Source of the DNA: Dallia pectoralis | Lineage: Eukaryota; Chordata; Actinopteri; Esociformes; Umbridae | Direction: 5' to 3' | Assembly (NCBI GenBank): GCA_029465975.1 | Contig: CM055755.1 | Span: 2,826,226-2,890,225 of the forward strand | Length of the DNA stretch: 64,000 nt | In this document: positions 11,326 through 25,259 of the stretch, piece by piece | Numbering within the stretch: position 1 is the stretch's first letter | Layout of the letters: the number at the start of each line of letters is the position of its first letter | Notes under the pieces: generated by a model | Databases searched by the model: none | What the model saw: the letters and a program-made list of their open reading frames with translations, nothing else | What the model was told of the DNA's origin: nothing | Translations under genes and position numbers: made by a program

Positions 11326-13850
11326 CCTGTCTGTCTTTCTGATACCCTTACTGCTATGGGCTTCAGAAAAAGAGAGAGAGAGAGAGAAGGGCAGGCGACC
11401 AGAAAGAAAGACAGGGTCTCCCTGCATGGAGAGGACAGGAAGCGGGAGGTAAGGAAGTGGAGACCGGTTTTTTATTTAGACTGAAGGAAGTGGTGGAACA
11501 TGCTACTGTGAGCCAGTCATTGATCTAACCCCCGTAGAGTTTCAGTTCTAGGTAACAACAGCTCTTCCCCTGAAAAACAAATAACAGTGAGTGGTCCGAA
11601 TCCCATTGTTTCTAAAAATACTGCTGAGTAACTATATTTATTATCAGGAGGGTAACCCCTGCCCCCCATATATCTTCTGGAGTTTGGCCTGAACAGAACA
11701 ATAGAGGGTGCAACCCAAATCAATCTCTTGTTCTCTATATAGTAGCACTACCGTTACTTATGGACAAAAGCATGGCTAAAACCACACACACTATTCAATA
11801 CAGGGTGTTTATTAATGCATGACAGAGAGTGGACGGAGTGTGTGACAGAGAGTGTGACAGAGAGTGTACATGACAGAGAGTGTACATTGTCAATAACATT
11901 TCACATTACACAATGAAAGGTGGACTTCCTGATACTTACTCATCTCCATTAGTTACAGTTGATGATGTAGGACCAGCGTAGAATAAAGTATGAACATGAC
12001 TTGGTGTTGCAACTATAATGCAACTATATACTCAGTACATTTTTCGACGAGACGTAGTATTTCTGAGAAACTAACAGTAAAGTAATGACCAATGGCAAAG
12101 TGACTTGACAAATTCCTGTCACATCCTTCAGTTCAGTTAATTTGACAACATGGCAGGTAATCTCTCTCTGGAACGACAGCGGTTTCACTTCAGTTTGTTC
12201 GGTTGGGTTGGTACTCAGCCTTTGTGTTCATCATGTTAGTATGTTTTTAACCCGAGTAAATTTCCCACGAAATCATGTGGTTGATAGACATGTTTAAACA
12301 AGTGAATATACGCTCTGGGACACCTAGAGTTTTCAGAAGACCTGAGATTGAGTCAACTGTTCCAAAGTGACAAGGACATATGTTATCTTTGGCAACAATG
12401 TGCATTTCTAGTGGTTTCTGGTTTCTCATGCACAAGTAGGAACAATATCTTACCTCTGTTAGCCTTAAAATGATTGGTTTCAAAGTGACAGTACACAATA
12501 CAACAGTACACCATTTACCTTCTTCAAACCAACAGAAACACTTACAATTAATAGACGTTTGCATTATGAATTTAAAATATTCTCAGTTTTACTTGTTGTA
12601 AAATGTCTGTGTATTGATTGGTATGGTGTTCTTCAACAGTAGTGTCTTCCCACTGTAGCGAGTTAAAATGAATCACAACTGAATATAAATGCTGGAAAAT
12701 ACAAATAGAGGATACCAGCGAATAAATTCCCATGTTTAGAGTTCCTTGTCTGGCTGGATCTCAATCAGAAGTTACATGTGAGTCATTACAGGTAAGGTTG
12801 CACAATTCTGTGAAACTACAAATTATGTGTGAATGAATTAGAAAACGTTTTGTCCAAGTGTGGAAATTGCCAGAATTTCCTTATTCCAAGGATGTTTTCT
12901 GTTGTTTTGTTGTTTCTACTCTAAGGTTATGCAATTTTGCAGCGGACGGAGCTGTAAATCATGAATTTCAGGATATTAAAATGATCGCTACAAGAGCCAA
13001 TTGACTTTCTCTGATGTTCTTTGAGTATCCTCATTCCACATAAAACCATTACACTTTTCAGCCTGTGTAGAAGCCACATTGTGTAGTGGATCTCACAGGA
13101 ATCAGGAAGGTGTGTGAGGCGTTGGTGTGTGAAAAGCCTCCCAGATACCTGTGTTCACTACTTCTGAACAGGGCCCAATGGGGAGTGCACTCCGCAAGGT
13201 CGCCATTTGTGACGCAGTTTAGGTCACCTACAGTTTAATTCACTCCTCCCTGTTGCATGCTGGGACATGCTACAGCTTCATTTGCGTTCAAGTAATCTTG
13301 CAGACGCTGTTATAGGAGTGTGCATTCATTGGGCATTATTTGCATGTTTGAAAACATAGTTCCGCGAAGAAGTGCCAAACCAAACCAAACCACTGACAGA
13401 GTTCCAAGTAGAGACAAACGGTAATTTCCCACAGACGCTAACAAGAGCTGACATACTGTATATAAGGTGGAGCTCACTAGGAGCAGGCGAAAATAATTCA
13501 GACTAATGACAATGAAACCAAACATAGAAATGAAAGCACTAGAGCCGACACCCAACACAACATGCAGAAACATGGCCTATTGGAACGCGGATGACAGGAC
13601 CAAACACTAAACACAGCGTTGACGCAGCACACCTAACAGTCCTTCCTGTAGAATACGTCAGGTTCACCTGTGTGTGCAGGTGTGTTTCGTGGGGTTATGA
13701 CCTGGCATGTGAAAGTGTCTTCTCTTCCCTTTCACTGTGCTGTACTACTGTAGGTTTCCCCACAACTCATGTTTAAAGAGTTTAAAGTTTAAGTTTAAGT
13801 TGTTGATTCAGGATACAAATGTAACATTTTGGATTCAGATGTGTGCTTCT
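11326..13850. other. Gene-free stretch
   Basis: Ordinary AT-rich sequence with a small GACAGAGAGTG repeat at about 11822-11884. Open frames at 12247-12564 and 13310-13573 lack domain similarity that I recognise and have no supporting splice context. Confidence 0.5.
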
Positions 13851-13854
13851 ATAT

Positions 13855-13859
13855 CAGCC

Positions 13860-13893
<34 letters not shown>

Positions 13894-14272
13894 ACTCTCT
13901 CATTTTCTCTCTCCCTCTATCTCTCTTTCTCTCTCTCTCTCCCTCTATCTATCTCACTCTCCCCCTCTCTTTCCCTCTCTCTCTCATTTTCTCTCTCCCT
14001 CTATCTCTCTCTCTCTCCCTCTATCTCTTTCGCTCTCTCTCCCTCTATCTCTCTTTCTCTCTCTCTCTCTATCTCTCTCTCTCCCCCTCTCTTTCCCTCT
14101 CTCTCTCTATCTCTCTGTGTCTCTTCCTCTGTCTCTCTCTCTTACTCTCTCTCTCCCTCTCTCTCTCTTTCTCTCTCTCTCCCTCTATCTATCTCTCCCT
14201 CCCCCTCTCTCTCCCTCTCTGTCTCTCTCTCTTACTCTCTCTCTCTCTCTCTCTCTTCCTCTATCTCTTTCC
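13855..14272. repeat. Polypyrimidine (CT)n/CTCCCTCTAT tract
   Basis: About 420 nt of almost unbroken pyrimidine with CTCT, CTCC and CTAT variants. Three overlapping open frames of 168-198 codons are produced purely by the repeat. Confidence 0.97.
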
Positions 14273-14767
14273 CTCCAGTTCATTGTCCTGTGTCTTTCTC
14301 TCTTCTATCTGTGTTTATTGTTCAGTTGTCTGAGGGAGCGATCTGCTAACGCCTCCCCATAGTTAGCATCCTGACACACTCATCTCGCTGAGACAGACGT
14401 AGATAATGTGTGCCATTTCCTGCCTCTGTTTACAGTAAGCAGCTTGTAGGTTTCGTCTTCTGTACTTGTTATAGACATTGTAATTCATACGCGGATTAAA
14501 GTTCACCGCTACTGAGGGCAATGGACCAACGGACAACACGAAATGAAAGAGGTGTTGTGTGTAGTCAATGTGTCTGGTTACAGTTGAGTCACACAAGCAG
14601 CTTGAGGGAAATAAACCCTCCTCTGGCAGTACATGCTGACCATCCACACAGAGTGAAAAAACACATGGATCTTGGGTTATAACAGATCAATGTACAAACA
14701 AGAATGTAAAGATGGGTTCTGTTAATTTTATCAATGGCGTTATATTTCTGTTATTTACCAGAGCCAT
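14273..14767. other. Unannotated stretch
   Basis: No gene or element recognised. Confidence 0.5.
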
Positions 14768-14966
14768 CCACACACACACACACACACACACGCACACACA
14801 CACGCCCACGCACGCACACACACGCACCCGCACACACAGACGCACCCACACGCACCCACACGCACCCACACACACACGCACACCCACACGCACCCACACA
14901 CGCCCACGCACACACACGCACCCTCACGCACCCACACGCACGCACACACGCACGCACACACACACA
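14768..14966. repeat. (CA)n microsatellite with CG interruptions
   Basis: CACACA core followed by CACGCACCCACA variants, about 200 bp in all. Confidence 0.97.
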
Positions 14967-15335
14967 CTACAGCATTACGTTCCGGTCTCAGTGTAATTAT
15001 ACCCGTGGAGCATTCGATTATCTTAAGACAGGGAGAGACTGTGAGCCACTGGTGTCATGTAGAGTTGTATGTTCCTGATAACATCCTGGAAGACTGATGA
15101 CTTAACGAAACATCCCGTCTCCCACATTGTTAAGTGCTTTTATTGCTCAACCCTACTCAGCTGCTATGGGCCCCATCCAACTCTCAGGACCAATGTCTCT
15201 TATTTGTCTCTGTCTGTCTCTGCCTCTCTAGCTAATGTCTCTGTCCTTCTGTCCCTCTCATTTCTTTCGGTAAAATTGCTCTACTGGATTGTGCCAGATG
15301 TTTTAGTGGACTGATAAGGTCTTGTTTACACATAG

Positions 15336-15508
15336 ACAGGGGAGGAGAGGGAAGGAGAGGGGAGAGGTAAGGAGAGGGAAGAGGAGGGAGAAGAGGGGAG
15401 GAGAGGGAAGGAGAGGAGAGGGGAGAGGGAAGGGGAGGGAGGAGAGGGGAGAGGGAAGGGGAGGGAGGAGAGGGGAGGGGAGAGGGAAGGGGAGGGGAGA
15501 GGGAAGGG
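15336..15508. repeat. Polypurine tract (GGGAGAGGGAAGG)n
   Basis: About 170 nt of pure G/A on the plus strand. Confidence 0.95.
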
Positions 15509-15624
15509 TGATGTTCCACAGAAATATTCAACAAGCTATCGGAGATTTAACAAATGTAACATTCAGTTGGATCTGATCTAGAGTCAGAATGACCCAACAA
15601 CAGTAGAAAGCTGGGTCTTTTGAC

Positions 15625-15810
15625 CACACATTAGGAGTATCTGAGTCCTTTTACCACACATTAGGAGTACCTGAGTCCTTTGACCACACATTAGGAGTAT
15701 CTGAGTCCTTTGACCACACATTAGGAGTACCTGAGTCCTTTGACCACACATTAGGAGTATCTGAGTCCTTTTACCACACATTAGGAGTACCTGAGTCCTT
15801 TGACCACAGT
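15625..15810. repeat. 30-bp tandem repeat, about 6 copies
   Basis: The unit ACACATTAGGAGTATCTGAG plus TCCTTTGACC repeats at exact 30-bp spacing, alternating TAT/TAC and TTTGA/TTTTA variants. The alternation implies a 60-bp higher-order unit. Confidence 0.95.
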
Positions 15811-15947
15811 ACCAGTACCTGGCTTGAATCTGGAGTCTGTGTATTTATTGTCCTGATACAACAATCCAGTAATAGTGCTGTTTTGGTCCATGTATTAATC
15901 ATGGATCAGCAACTGGAGTGGTCTTTGATCAAGCCAACGCTACAGAC

Positions 15948-16084
15948 CCCCTCCACACCTCCTCCACACCTCCTCCACACCCCCTCCACACATCCTCCAC
16001 CCCTCCTCCACCCCTCCTCCACACCTCCTCCACCCCTCCTCCAACCCTCCTCCACACCTCCTCCACACCTCCTCCACCTCTCCT
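15948..16084. repeat. CTCCACACCTC tandem repeat
   Basis: About 12 imperfect copies of an 11-bp C-rich unit on the plus strand. Confidence 0.93.
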
Positions 16085-16216
16085 CGTATGATTCAGAATG
16101 TTTTTCCCCCAGAATAAAAGCACACGGGTCGATCCATCTCAGATATTTCGTCTGACCCCAACGATGTGCTGCTGATGTTGGTTCATCAGTCGGAAAAAGA
16201 CTTCAAAGGATCAGTT

Positions 16217-16535
16217 AACTGAGTAGAGAACCGTGGCTGACCTGCCCATCAAGCACAACATGGAGAGAACACAACTGAGTAGAGAACCGTGGCTGACCTG
16301 CCCATGTATTTACTATATTTAACAGACATTAACGGCTACTGTATTTAGGACACATTTAGCACATTTAGTTACTATATTTAACAGACATTAACGGCTACTG
16401 TATTTAGGACACATTTAGCACATTTAGTTACTATATTCAACAGACATTAATAGTTACTGTATTTAGGACACATTTAGCACATTTAGTTACTATATTCAAC
16501 AGACATTAATGGTTACTGTATTTAGGACACATTTA
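16217..16535. repeat. Two adjoining tandem repeats: 35-bp pair, then 59-bp x4
   Basis: AACTGAGTAGAGAACCGTGG and the bases after it occur twice (16217-16305). Next come four copies of a 59-bp unit containing AACAGACATTAACGGCTACT. Confidence 0.92.
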
Positions 16536-17299
16536 TCTGTCTCATCCAAAGGGCACAAGGGTGAATACAGGACTGGATATATTTCATGTAACTTCATGTT
16601 GCTCATTATTTATGCGTGTTCTGTCTTTACGCGATGTCCATCAGCTGCTGTAAATGTGCCGTTTAAACATGATTCTGGTTCCTTCCCATGTTAGTCAGAC
16701 TTTCCTTGGATCATAAAGTTTAAAAGCACTCCTTTCTGGAGTACCATAGTTTGAACCTCTCCGCACCCTGGAGGAACTACGCAGATCAGTAAATGTGGTC
16801 CATTTATCCTGACCGTGTTTGAAGCGACCCTAAAGCACCGCTTCGCTCTCCGGTTTCAGCTGTTTGTTTTGACAGCAGAGAAAGAGAACTGAGCCGGTCC
16901 TTGACACACATGCACAGCCGCTCTCTGGCTCAACTCACTCGCATCTAGACGTATCAAACAGCAGACTGACTGTAGAGATATAACGAAATTAAAAAAGCTT
17001 TTCTGTCGCTAAAAGGTTTTCAGTGTGCCTCAATTTGAAACAAAGTTGTTCTCATCCGCCTCAGTTTTAAAGTCTCTCCAGTTATTTCGGTGGCAGTTGA
17101 AATTGTGAATTGTGGGCATATAAAAAAGACAGAAACACATTAAGCCTTTTATTTCTTTTTTACTTGACTATCTAACCTAGTTTTATTACTATTATATTTA
17201 TTGTAATAATTCTGTGCATTTGTAGCATTATAAGCTATGTTTTCTATCCCGTTTAACACTCACCCCACTGCTGCAACCCATCCATCTGATAGTGTGTCC

Positions 17300-18200
17300 C
17301 GGGGCACGGACCCATGTGGAGATGTTCTGTCAACAGAGACCAGTTCATCTATGCCGACCTTCAGGCCCTTGACATTCTGGCCCTGACAGAAACATGGTTA
17401 ACACCACTACTTCAGCACTGAGCTTCTGTTTTAATGATGGACACACCAGGCTAATCATTTATTTAAAGTTGGAAGTCCCACATGTTCCCTGTTACTCACC
17501 TGTGTACATTAGGTCTTCTTTTACATTTCATGTCGTCAATAAAACTTGTCTACTCTAGCTTATAATGGTTGTTCAGTTTGTTCACCAGTCTGTTCACCAG
17601 GGTCTGGGCTAGATACCTAAGTTATTAACTCTGTCCCTTAGAGTTCTCAGAATACAGTCTAGCAGTTTAGGGTTTGAAGCGAGTTTATCTGACGTGCACA
17701 GTTTCTCTTATCTTGGGGCCTGCTGTTTAAATGTTTTCCTTATCTACAAGAGATCGTTACAGTTTGATTTCTCTGCCCCGTTCTCAGTAAATATAAATGA
17801 TGTTTGCTTCACACCACTTATAGATCAACAACTGTCTGACAACGGCTAAACTGTGCTAAACATCTGACCCATAGCACTGTGCTATTCACCCTGTGACACC
17901 CAACACGCCTTCTTTGACCTCCACCTGTTCTGGAATATCTAAGACAACTAAATATATGCTCTTAAATTTGAGTCGATCTCAGCGTGTCTGACCTCCAAAC
18001 ATCCTTACCCTGAGTGTGACAGAGTTAGAGAGCGTAGAACCTAGAAATACTTTGGAATACGGCTGTTCTGCTCACTTCATCCCAGGCCAGTATCACCAAC
18101 ACTTCGTCTGAAGTTTCAGTGCACAGAGTTGGTTTCTCTCCGGTAAGGATTCTTTCAACCGCTCTGCTCTACTCTTGTAAAACGGACAAGTCTTCGATTG
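17300..18200 (+). mobile_element. Decayed LINE fragment (endonuclease-like then RT-like)
   Basis: At about 17355-17405 one frame reads DLQALDILALTETWLTP, typical of the ETWL region of LINE apurinic endonuclease domains. Sequence near 18080-18200 faintly resembles a later RT segment. No intact frame remains. The call rests mainly on the ETWL motif. Confidence 0.45.
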
Positions 18201-21200
18201 CTTTTTAATCAGTAATATTGCAGGCTTGTCGTTAGAATGCTCCGCGATTAATTACACGTGATTTACCTCAGGGCACAGTCCAAAATGTCTGACTCACTGT
18301 CAACTGGCACTCAACACAGCCACAACGCCAACTTACAGCGCATATCATAGTGGATAACAAATCTCTGATTTGTCTTTTAAATTTACATTCCCTTATGATG
18401 TCTCACCACAATGTAACTAGGTTTTATTTTATGTTTTTGGTACAGTTTGTCCCACCTCTTTCCACTGTTTCTCTCTTTCCATGCCAACCTACAAGACAGA
18501 CTTCACCGTATCTAGTATTGCAACAGCTTTTTAGATGCCCTACTTTCTTCCCTCTCCCCCCTCCAAGCCCCAGTTCACATGGTTATATTTCAGTTTCTCT
18601 CCATTGTTTATATGTTCTGTTTAATCGTATCCGTCCACCCAACTGCTGCCTCCTTATCTGCTTTGTTTACTCCTCCATTTATGATCTGCTTCCCTGTCTC
18701 CTACCCTCACAGAACCTCCCTCCCTCCCCTCCATGTGGCCAGAATCACCTCAGACCCCCCGGGCTTCTGGGTAAATGTGGAGCCTAACTCAGGTGATCTC
18801 TGATGCTTTCTCTCCCGCTCCACCGCCTGTTCCACCTCCCCAGCCACAGTTAAGTTGCTATCTAAGGGCTTATTTACACCGAGATAAATGCTCGCAGACA
18901 TCTGAAAGAAGATTCGAGATCCCAGATAAATCTGTTACGTAAACTCACAGACGTCGCTCGGTAGCCTCGGCCACATCGTCTTCGCTCTCGGCTGATCACT
19001 TTACGAAGAGTTAGGGCAGCGATACCGGGAACGGCACGCTGTAGTTCTCCGCGGACATGATGACAGTCACTTGCACCTCACCTCAGACGGGGAAACTAGT
19101 TCCTAGTTTCTGAATCCAGGAAGCCGGAGGTACAGGTCACTGTACTTGAGCTGCTTGTTTTATCAGGTCATGCAGCTGGACCCTGTGCTAAAACCACCCA
19201 TTCTCTTGCGCTATTCACCGGTTTCTAGTTGAAGCTTGTATCCGCTGCCTGGCTACGGTGCCTGTCTGTGGAGCAGCAATGAGAACTGCCCCTCCCTTCC
19301 TTCAGGCAATGATCTGCTCTGGTCCCACTCCTGCAGGAGGGCAGTTCCTGCTGGGCCAGGCCTAAGCTCTTCTCTGTTCTGGCCCCCAAATAGGAGTGGA
19401 GTCGGGTTCCCCCTGAAGATACGAGTTCCTGTCCATTTTCTGAGAGCATCAGAAACCAAAACGGTATTGACTTTGTTGATCGCTTTGCATGAATAGCGAT
19501 CTTAAGGTGATTACACAAACTGACAGACCTTCTGGGAAAAAACGTGTTTGCTGAAGGACTTAAAGTAAAATGTAAATAACTGGTTTATAAGAACAGCCAA
19601 TTAAAGCATGTCATGGAGAATTTAACGTTCCTTTGATGGTAAATTTAGTATTAGTATTTAGCATTTAGTATTTTTATTAATAACTTCTTAGTAAAAAAAT
19701 GTGCTTTGGACACAGGAACTATACAATATTGCACAGTATCACAGAAGTTTGCTTCAAGACTGCAAAGTTTTCTCAGCTCCATTTGAGAATTTCACACATT
19801 ACTGAGTTACAGAATCAGCAGTTTAAGGTGTTCTAGCTGTCAAAGTAAACTGATGTCAGCTGCAGGATGGGTTTAGGTCTGACCTGCTGCCTTGTATTTA
19901 AAAAAAAACAGGTCCTCTATTTTTCGCCTCTTTCTTTTACAAAAGAAACATGACATGCCTGAAAATCTTTCTTAAATTAAAGAAATAAAGAAACGATAGA
20001 TCGTCTCTGGAAGTGTTTTCTAAAAACAGCAGCTTCGTTGAGGGTTTTTCGGGCATTGGAGTTAGGTTTGGCTGACCTCTGACCTCAATCAAGGTTTGAG
20101 TCCAGCGAGTGCGACTGGGGCCTAGACTTCCTGGTTGAGGTGGTACTGGGGTCTGGACTTCCTGGTTGCGTGTCCAGAACTGTTTTTCATCACATTGACC
20201 TCAGTTTGTTGGAGCATAATCACAAATTTGGCATCAGAAAAAACAGTCCAACCAGCTACATTCTGTGCTGTGACCAGCGCCTAAACCAATTATTTACACT
20301 AGAAACCCCCCGGCTCTTCAAAAGGATAGTTACCTGTTCATATTTACGGCTCCACGTTCTGTCCTTTTTGCTTTGGTTAAACATCACGCTCAGGAAAACA
20401 TTTCATAAGTGTATGTTTGTGTTTCAGAGCTCCGGGTCAGGGGTCAGTTTATGCCTGATATACCGGGACCACTGCTCCGAACTTGATCAAAGACCTGCTG
20501 CTGAGCTGAGGATTATGTGTTTTCATATATATTGGAGTATTCACCAAGTGTGCCAAATAGGACACACTTACTTAGTGTGCCATTTAGGGAGTCTGGTATT
20601 CCTTCAATAAGCCAGGGACACCTCACGCATACAGGAGAAAGTATTTCAGAAGATATTTTACCTCACTCACTCCCGACTTATTGAACAACTTTGATTACAC
20701 ACAGAAGCAACGCTTTCATGAGAGGGATTTATTGGAAAAGCACTAGAAGTAAACCAAAGGGTTGAATCATGCACATTTTTCAGGCAGAAGGCTGAGAGGA
20801 CAGCGTTGGAAGTTCTCCTTCTGCATGTCAGACGACAGGGTGGTTGGGTCAGGAGTTTTCTCACAGGATAATGATGAGGAACGTTCGGAGGTGACATCGA
20901 GGTGAGGTTAGTCAGATCCTGCCAGTTTGGATTTCTTTCCCAGGAAATATTCAGAATGCTCATATGTTATAGTTTGACACTACGTGAGTTTTACGTTACA
21001 TAGAATCAGCGTTCTCTCAGCTTGGCGTGAGTTCAAAACAAGCATATCTCTTGCAGACTGTATATTAGTATTTCAATCGTTTATTATCGCTGTAGATTAA
21101 ACATCACGCTAACAGTTTGCAGTCTGTCAGGTCATAGAACATGTCCTTCGTTTCCACACCGGTCTGGATCCCTCGTTAATTAGAAGCATTAGAGCACCAT

Positions 21201-21985
21201 CAGGCTTTATGAGTAGGATTTTTATGAACAATTAGAAATGCATTGTGGGTATTTTATGTCACAGCCAACTGAGTTTCATTTATTGCTATTTTTCTGGTTG
21301 CAGGTTATAAAACCAGGGTTATAAACGCATGTGGTTGTGCATTTTCTTACACAGCTATTTTACTCCGACAAATATTGCTGTTTATAAAATTTGAAGCCAT
21401 GAACTTTACGGCTCCTTAAATTTAGAGTACAGTTCTCAGGGACACGCCCATCAAGCCGTAGGAGATTAACTGGCAGTGAAAGATTCAAGGATAATGTTCA
21501 AATGGACTGAAATGGAAAACTAAGGGATGATCACAGCAGATTTGGTTAACAGGATCGTCTCCTTCGGGCTTCTGCCTCGGTTGAGATCACAAGCTCCCAG
21601 CATCCTCCAGGGGACTCTAGAATGCAACACTCCTAGGGAACCAAACTCTGGCCGAGCGGGCCAATTGCGACGCCCTCCGCCCTGCCCTTGGGCAAACCTG
21701 CGAGCGGGATTCAAACCCTTGAACCCTCTGCACCAATCAACAGTTCCCGTACGATGTGGAAACGGCTGTATGAGTAACTGTTCGTGATGAAAGAATAAGA
21801 TATCCTGTTGTGTGGCAATATTTCGGCCCTTAAATGTAGCGCCTAAAGAGTCCGTCTGACTCTTCGCTTCATTCAAGTGAGTGTATTACAGGAGATGTTG
21901 TTTCTTCAACGGTAGATCTTAGAAGAACAACATCAAGAAAGATGGCCCAGGAGACATTTTGTTTTTGCTTGAAATGCTGATTGCA
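18201..21985. other. Long gene-free stretch
   Basis: Several open frames of 64-156 codons (18350-18803, 19225-19518, 20140-20610, 20667-20963, 21520-21876) overlap on both strands and show no recognisable domains. A GGTTTGAATCCC B-box-like word on the minus strand near 21700 hints at a degraded SINE. An imperfect direct repeat (CTTCCTGGTTG) occurs at about 20100-20170. Confidence 0.45.
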
Positions 21986-21989
21986 GCTT

Positions 21990-22680
21990 TAATGCAGTGA
22001 ATCTAAACAGTGAATCTATCTGACTCACGGTATAATCCACCTCACTGTAATGCTGTGAATCTAAACAGTGAATCTATCTGACTCACGGTATAATCCACCC
22101 CACTGTAATGCTGTGAATCTAAACAGTGAATCTATCTGACTCACATTATAATCCACCCCACTGTAATGCTGTGAATCTAAACAGTGAATCTATCTGACTC
22201 ACATTATAATCCACCCCACTGTAATGCTGTGAATCTAAACAGTGAATCTATCTGACTCACAGTATAATCCACCCCACTGTAATGCTGTGAATCTAAACAG
22301 TGAATCTATCTGACTCACAGTATAATCCACCCCACTGTAATGCTGTGAATCTAAACAGTGAATCTATCTGACTCACAGTATAATCCACCCCACTGTAATG
22401 CTGTGAATCTAAACAGTGAATCTATCTGACTCACAGTATAATCCACCCCACTGTAATGCTGTGAATCTAAACAGTGAATCTATCTGACTCACGGTATAAT
22501 CCACCCCACTGTAATGCTGTGAATCTAAACAGTGAATCTATCTGACTCACAGTATAATCCACCCCACTGTAATGCTGTGAATCTAAACAGTGAATCTATC
22601 TGACTCACGGTATAATCCACCCCACTTTAATGCAGTGAATCTAAACAGTGAATCTATCTGACTCACAGTATAATCCACCC
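21990..22680. repeat. 58-bp minisatellite, about 12 copies
   Basis: The unit includes CTGTGAATCTAAACAGTGAA and TCTATCTGACTCACAGTATA. Spacing is exactly 58 bp and only a few positions vary (CACGG, CACAG, CACAT). Confidence 0.97.
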
Positions 22681-23102
22681 ACGCCTTTCCTCCTGATGAC
22701 CTCACGCTCAGAGATCCCGTCTGTTATCCTTAATCCCCCATGCCTCTCGACGTATAGATCAAACACCGACACACACACACACCCAACACACACACACCCA
22801 ACACACACACATTGCCCTCATTCCCATGGAGATGTAAATCAGTTTAGGTCTGGGTTAGAGCGAGCATACAGTACGACTCCCTTCAGCGTGGTCATTGGGG
22901 GGGGGGGTGTTCCAGTTCCAAATCCTTACCCCTGTAACCGCCTAATTCCCCCGACCTCTGACCCCTTCTCAGACAGGCTTCAAGCCTCCACTCCCATGTG
23001 GGGCATGTCAACACTAGCCATTGCTTTCATCCCAAGTTTTTTCTAGGTTATACTGAAACGGCCATGTTGTTTATCCGGCCGACTAGCAATACTTTACGCA
23101 AC
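22681..23102. other. Unannotated stretch with short ACACACCC repeat
   Basis: No gene seen. There is a short CACACACACCCAA repeat at 22767-22812 and a G9 run near 22899. Confidence 0.5.
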
Positions 23103-23460
23103 TTAAAGCTAATATAAATTAATTAACATGACGTGAGATTACTTTACACAACTTTACACAAATGTACATACTGTACATAACTTTAGACAACTTCACACCA
23201 CTTAATACTAGTGTGCATTAATTTACCTAACGTTAGATTACTTTACACAACTTTACACTAATTTACATTAATTTACATAAGGTTAGATTACTTCACACAA
23301 CTTTACACTAATTTACATTAATTTACATAAGGTTAGATTACTTCACACAACTTTACACTAATTTACATTAATTTACATAAGGTTAGATTACTTCACACAA
23401 CTTTACACTAATTTACATTAATTTACGTTAGATTACTTCACACAACTTTACACAACTTTA
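23103..23460. repeat. 50-bp AT-rich tandem repeat
   Basis: The unit contains GGTTAGATTACTTCACACAA and CTTTACACTAATTTACATTA. Three near-identical copies lie in the middle, with degenerate copies on both sides. Confidence 0.9.
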
Positions 23461-24555
23461 CATTCCATTGCCTTCCATGTTTACAGAGCACAGCGTGCAA
23501 CATTTTCTGTCTCAGAATAAACGTGTCGATGTGGCAAACTTTTAAGTTACTTGTTTTGTTTTTCCAATCTGGTTGTCAAGTACATACCGTGACCACATAC
23601 TTGGCATGTGCCACTCTGCTCTTTCACCCCGCCCTACAATGTCTGTCTTCCATCTCTTCTTCTTGCCTTTAACGACGAACAAGAGAACGTAGCATTGAGT
23701 CATATGCCCATTCATATCAAATCCGCTCATGGCAGCTTCAGATTTAATGTTTTGATGAGACAGAGATTACATTAAGGCTTGTGACTAAAACTGACGGCTT
23801 TGCCAACTGGGTTTATGTTAAGTCATGAATGAGATTCTAGGTCAATGATTTTGTTTTTTCCATCGGTAGAGAACACTGTTCTTTTGTCTATATGCGGTAC
23901 ATTGTGTGTCGGTGATATTGTTTGCAGAACTCAGATTATTCTAGTTTAGTATTCTAGGTTCCCTTTTTTCTTATGGAAATGGTGGAACATGTGTATCAAC
24001 GTTTGTATTACGCAATCTGTGCTTTATGACACATCGCAGTATTCACTAAATCAGAGTCAGTGCATTTTCTCCTACTGAACATTTTACAATTAAGTGACCG
24101 TTATTACATTAGACATTCGGGCACAACGAGACGGACAAAACAAACATGTCCAGAATCAACTGTTTTAGAACAAAATGTCAAAAACAGACACCTGTGGAAA
24201 TGTCATAGATTTAATTAAATAGATGCTGTGAATAGTGAACTGTTAATAGTAACTACCTACGTGAACATCAGTAGTTGCAAGTAACGATCCGGCTCTCTCA
24301 GTCTCTCTCTCTCAGTCTCTCAGTCTCTCTTGTCCCTGGATAATCCATTGATGTTCGTATTTCTTTGAAGTTCAGTAACTTCGTGGCACAGTTATTGTGA
24401 AACCAAAACACAAATGTAAATGAACCAATATGATGTTAGACATTGTGATGAGCAAGAGGTCGTGTAACGACCCCACCGATGAGCCAACAGAGCAAAACAG
24501 GACAGACAGTCTTTATCTGATTCGCAATCATCTTATTAGACGACTGGCAGATAAT
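23461..24555. other. Gene-free stretch
   Basis: No gene or transposon recognised. A short CTCTCAGT repeat lies near 24296-24330. Confidence 0.5.
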
Positions 24556-25145
24556 GCATGTAGATGGTCATGTAGACTGCCCTGCATGTAGATGGTCATG
24601 TAGACTGCCCTGCATGTAGATGGTCATGTAGACTGCCCTGCATGTAGATAGTCATGTAGACTGCCCTGCATGTAGATGGTCATGTAGACTGCCCTGCATG
24701 TAGATGGTCATGTAGACTGCCCTGCATGTAGATGGTCATGTAGACTGCCCTGCATGTAGATGGTCATGTAGACTGCCCTGCATGTAGATAGTCATGTAGA
24801 CTGCCCTGCATGTAGATAGTCATGTAGACTGCCCTGCATGTAGATGGTCATGTAGACTGCCCTGCATGTAGATAGTCATGTAGACTGCCCTGCATGTAGA
24901 TAGTCATGTAGACTGCCCTGCATGTAGATAGTCATGTAGACTGCCCTGCATGTAGATGGTCATGTAGACTGCCCTGCATGTAGATAGTCATGTAGACTGC
25001 CCTGCATGTAGATGGTCATGTAGACTGCCCTGCATGTAGATAGTCATGTAGACGGCCCTGCATGTAGATGGTCATGTAGACTGCCTGCATGTAGATAGTC
25101 ATGTAGACTGCCCTGCATGTAGATAGTCATGTAGACTGCCCTGAG
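24556..25145. repeat. 28-bp minisatellite, about 21 copies
   Basis: The unit GCATGTAGATGGTCATGTAG plus ACTGCCCT repeats with a single polymorphic position (GATGG or GATAG). It lies about 480 bp beyond the lpar6 stop codon, in its possible 3' UTR. Confidence 0.97.
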
Positions 25146-25259
25146 ATTAACACTGACTGAAAATCCATTGGTAATATCCTCGGTGGCTTCAGCTTAACTC
25201 AGTCTTGATGATAATCCATTGTTTCTACATAATTCCGTACTGCCAGCTTGCTGCAAACT

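Noticed and set aside
13737..14362. Three overlapping 168-198 codon ORFs (SLSLSL proteins)
   Set aside because: Produced by a (CT)n tract read in all frames; no domain or splice context.
21640..21760. tRNA gene or SINE
   Set aside because: A B-box-like GGTTTGAATCCC is present on the minus strand, but no A box, cloverleaf or tail could be built. Similar lone B boxes near 5735 and 45550 were also dropped.
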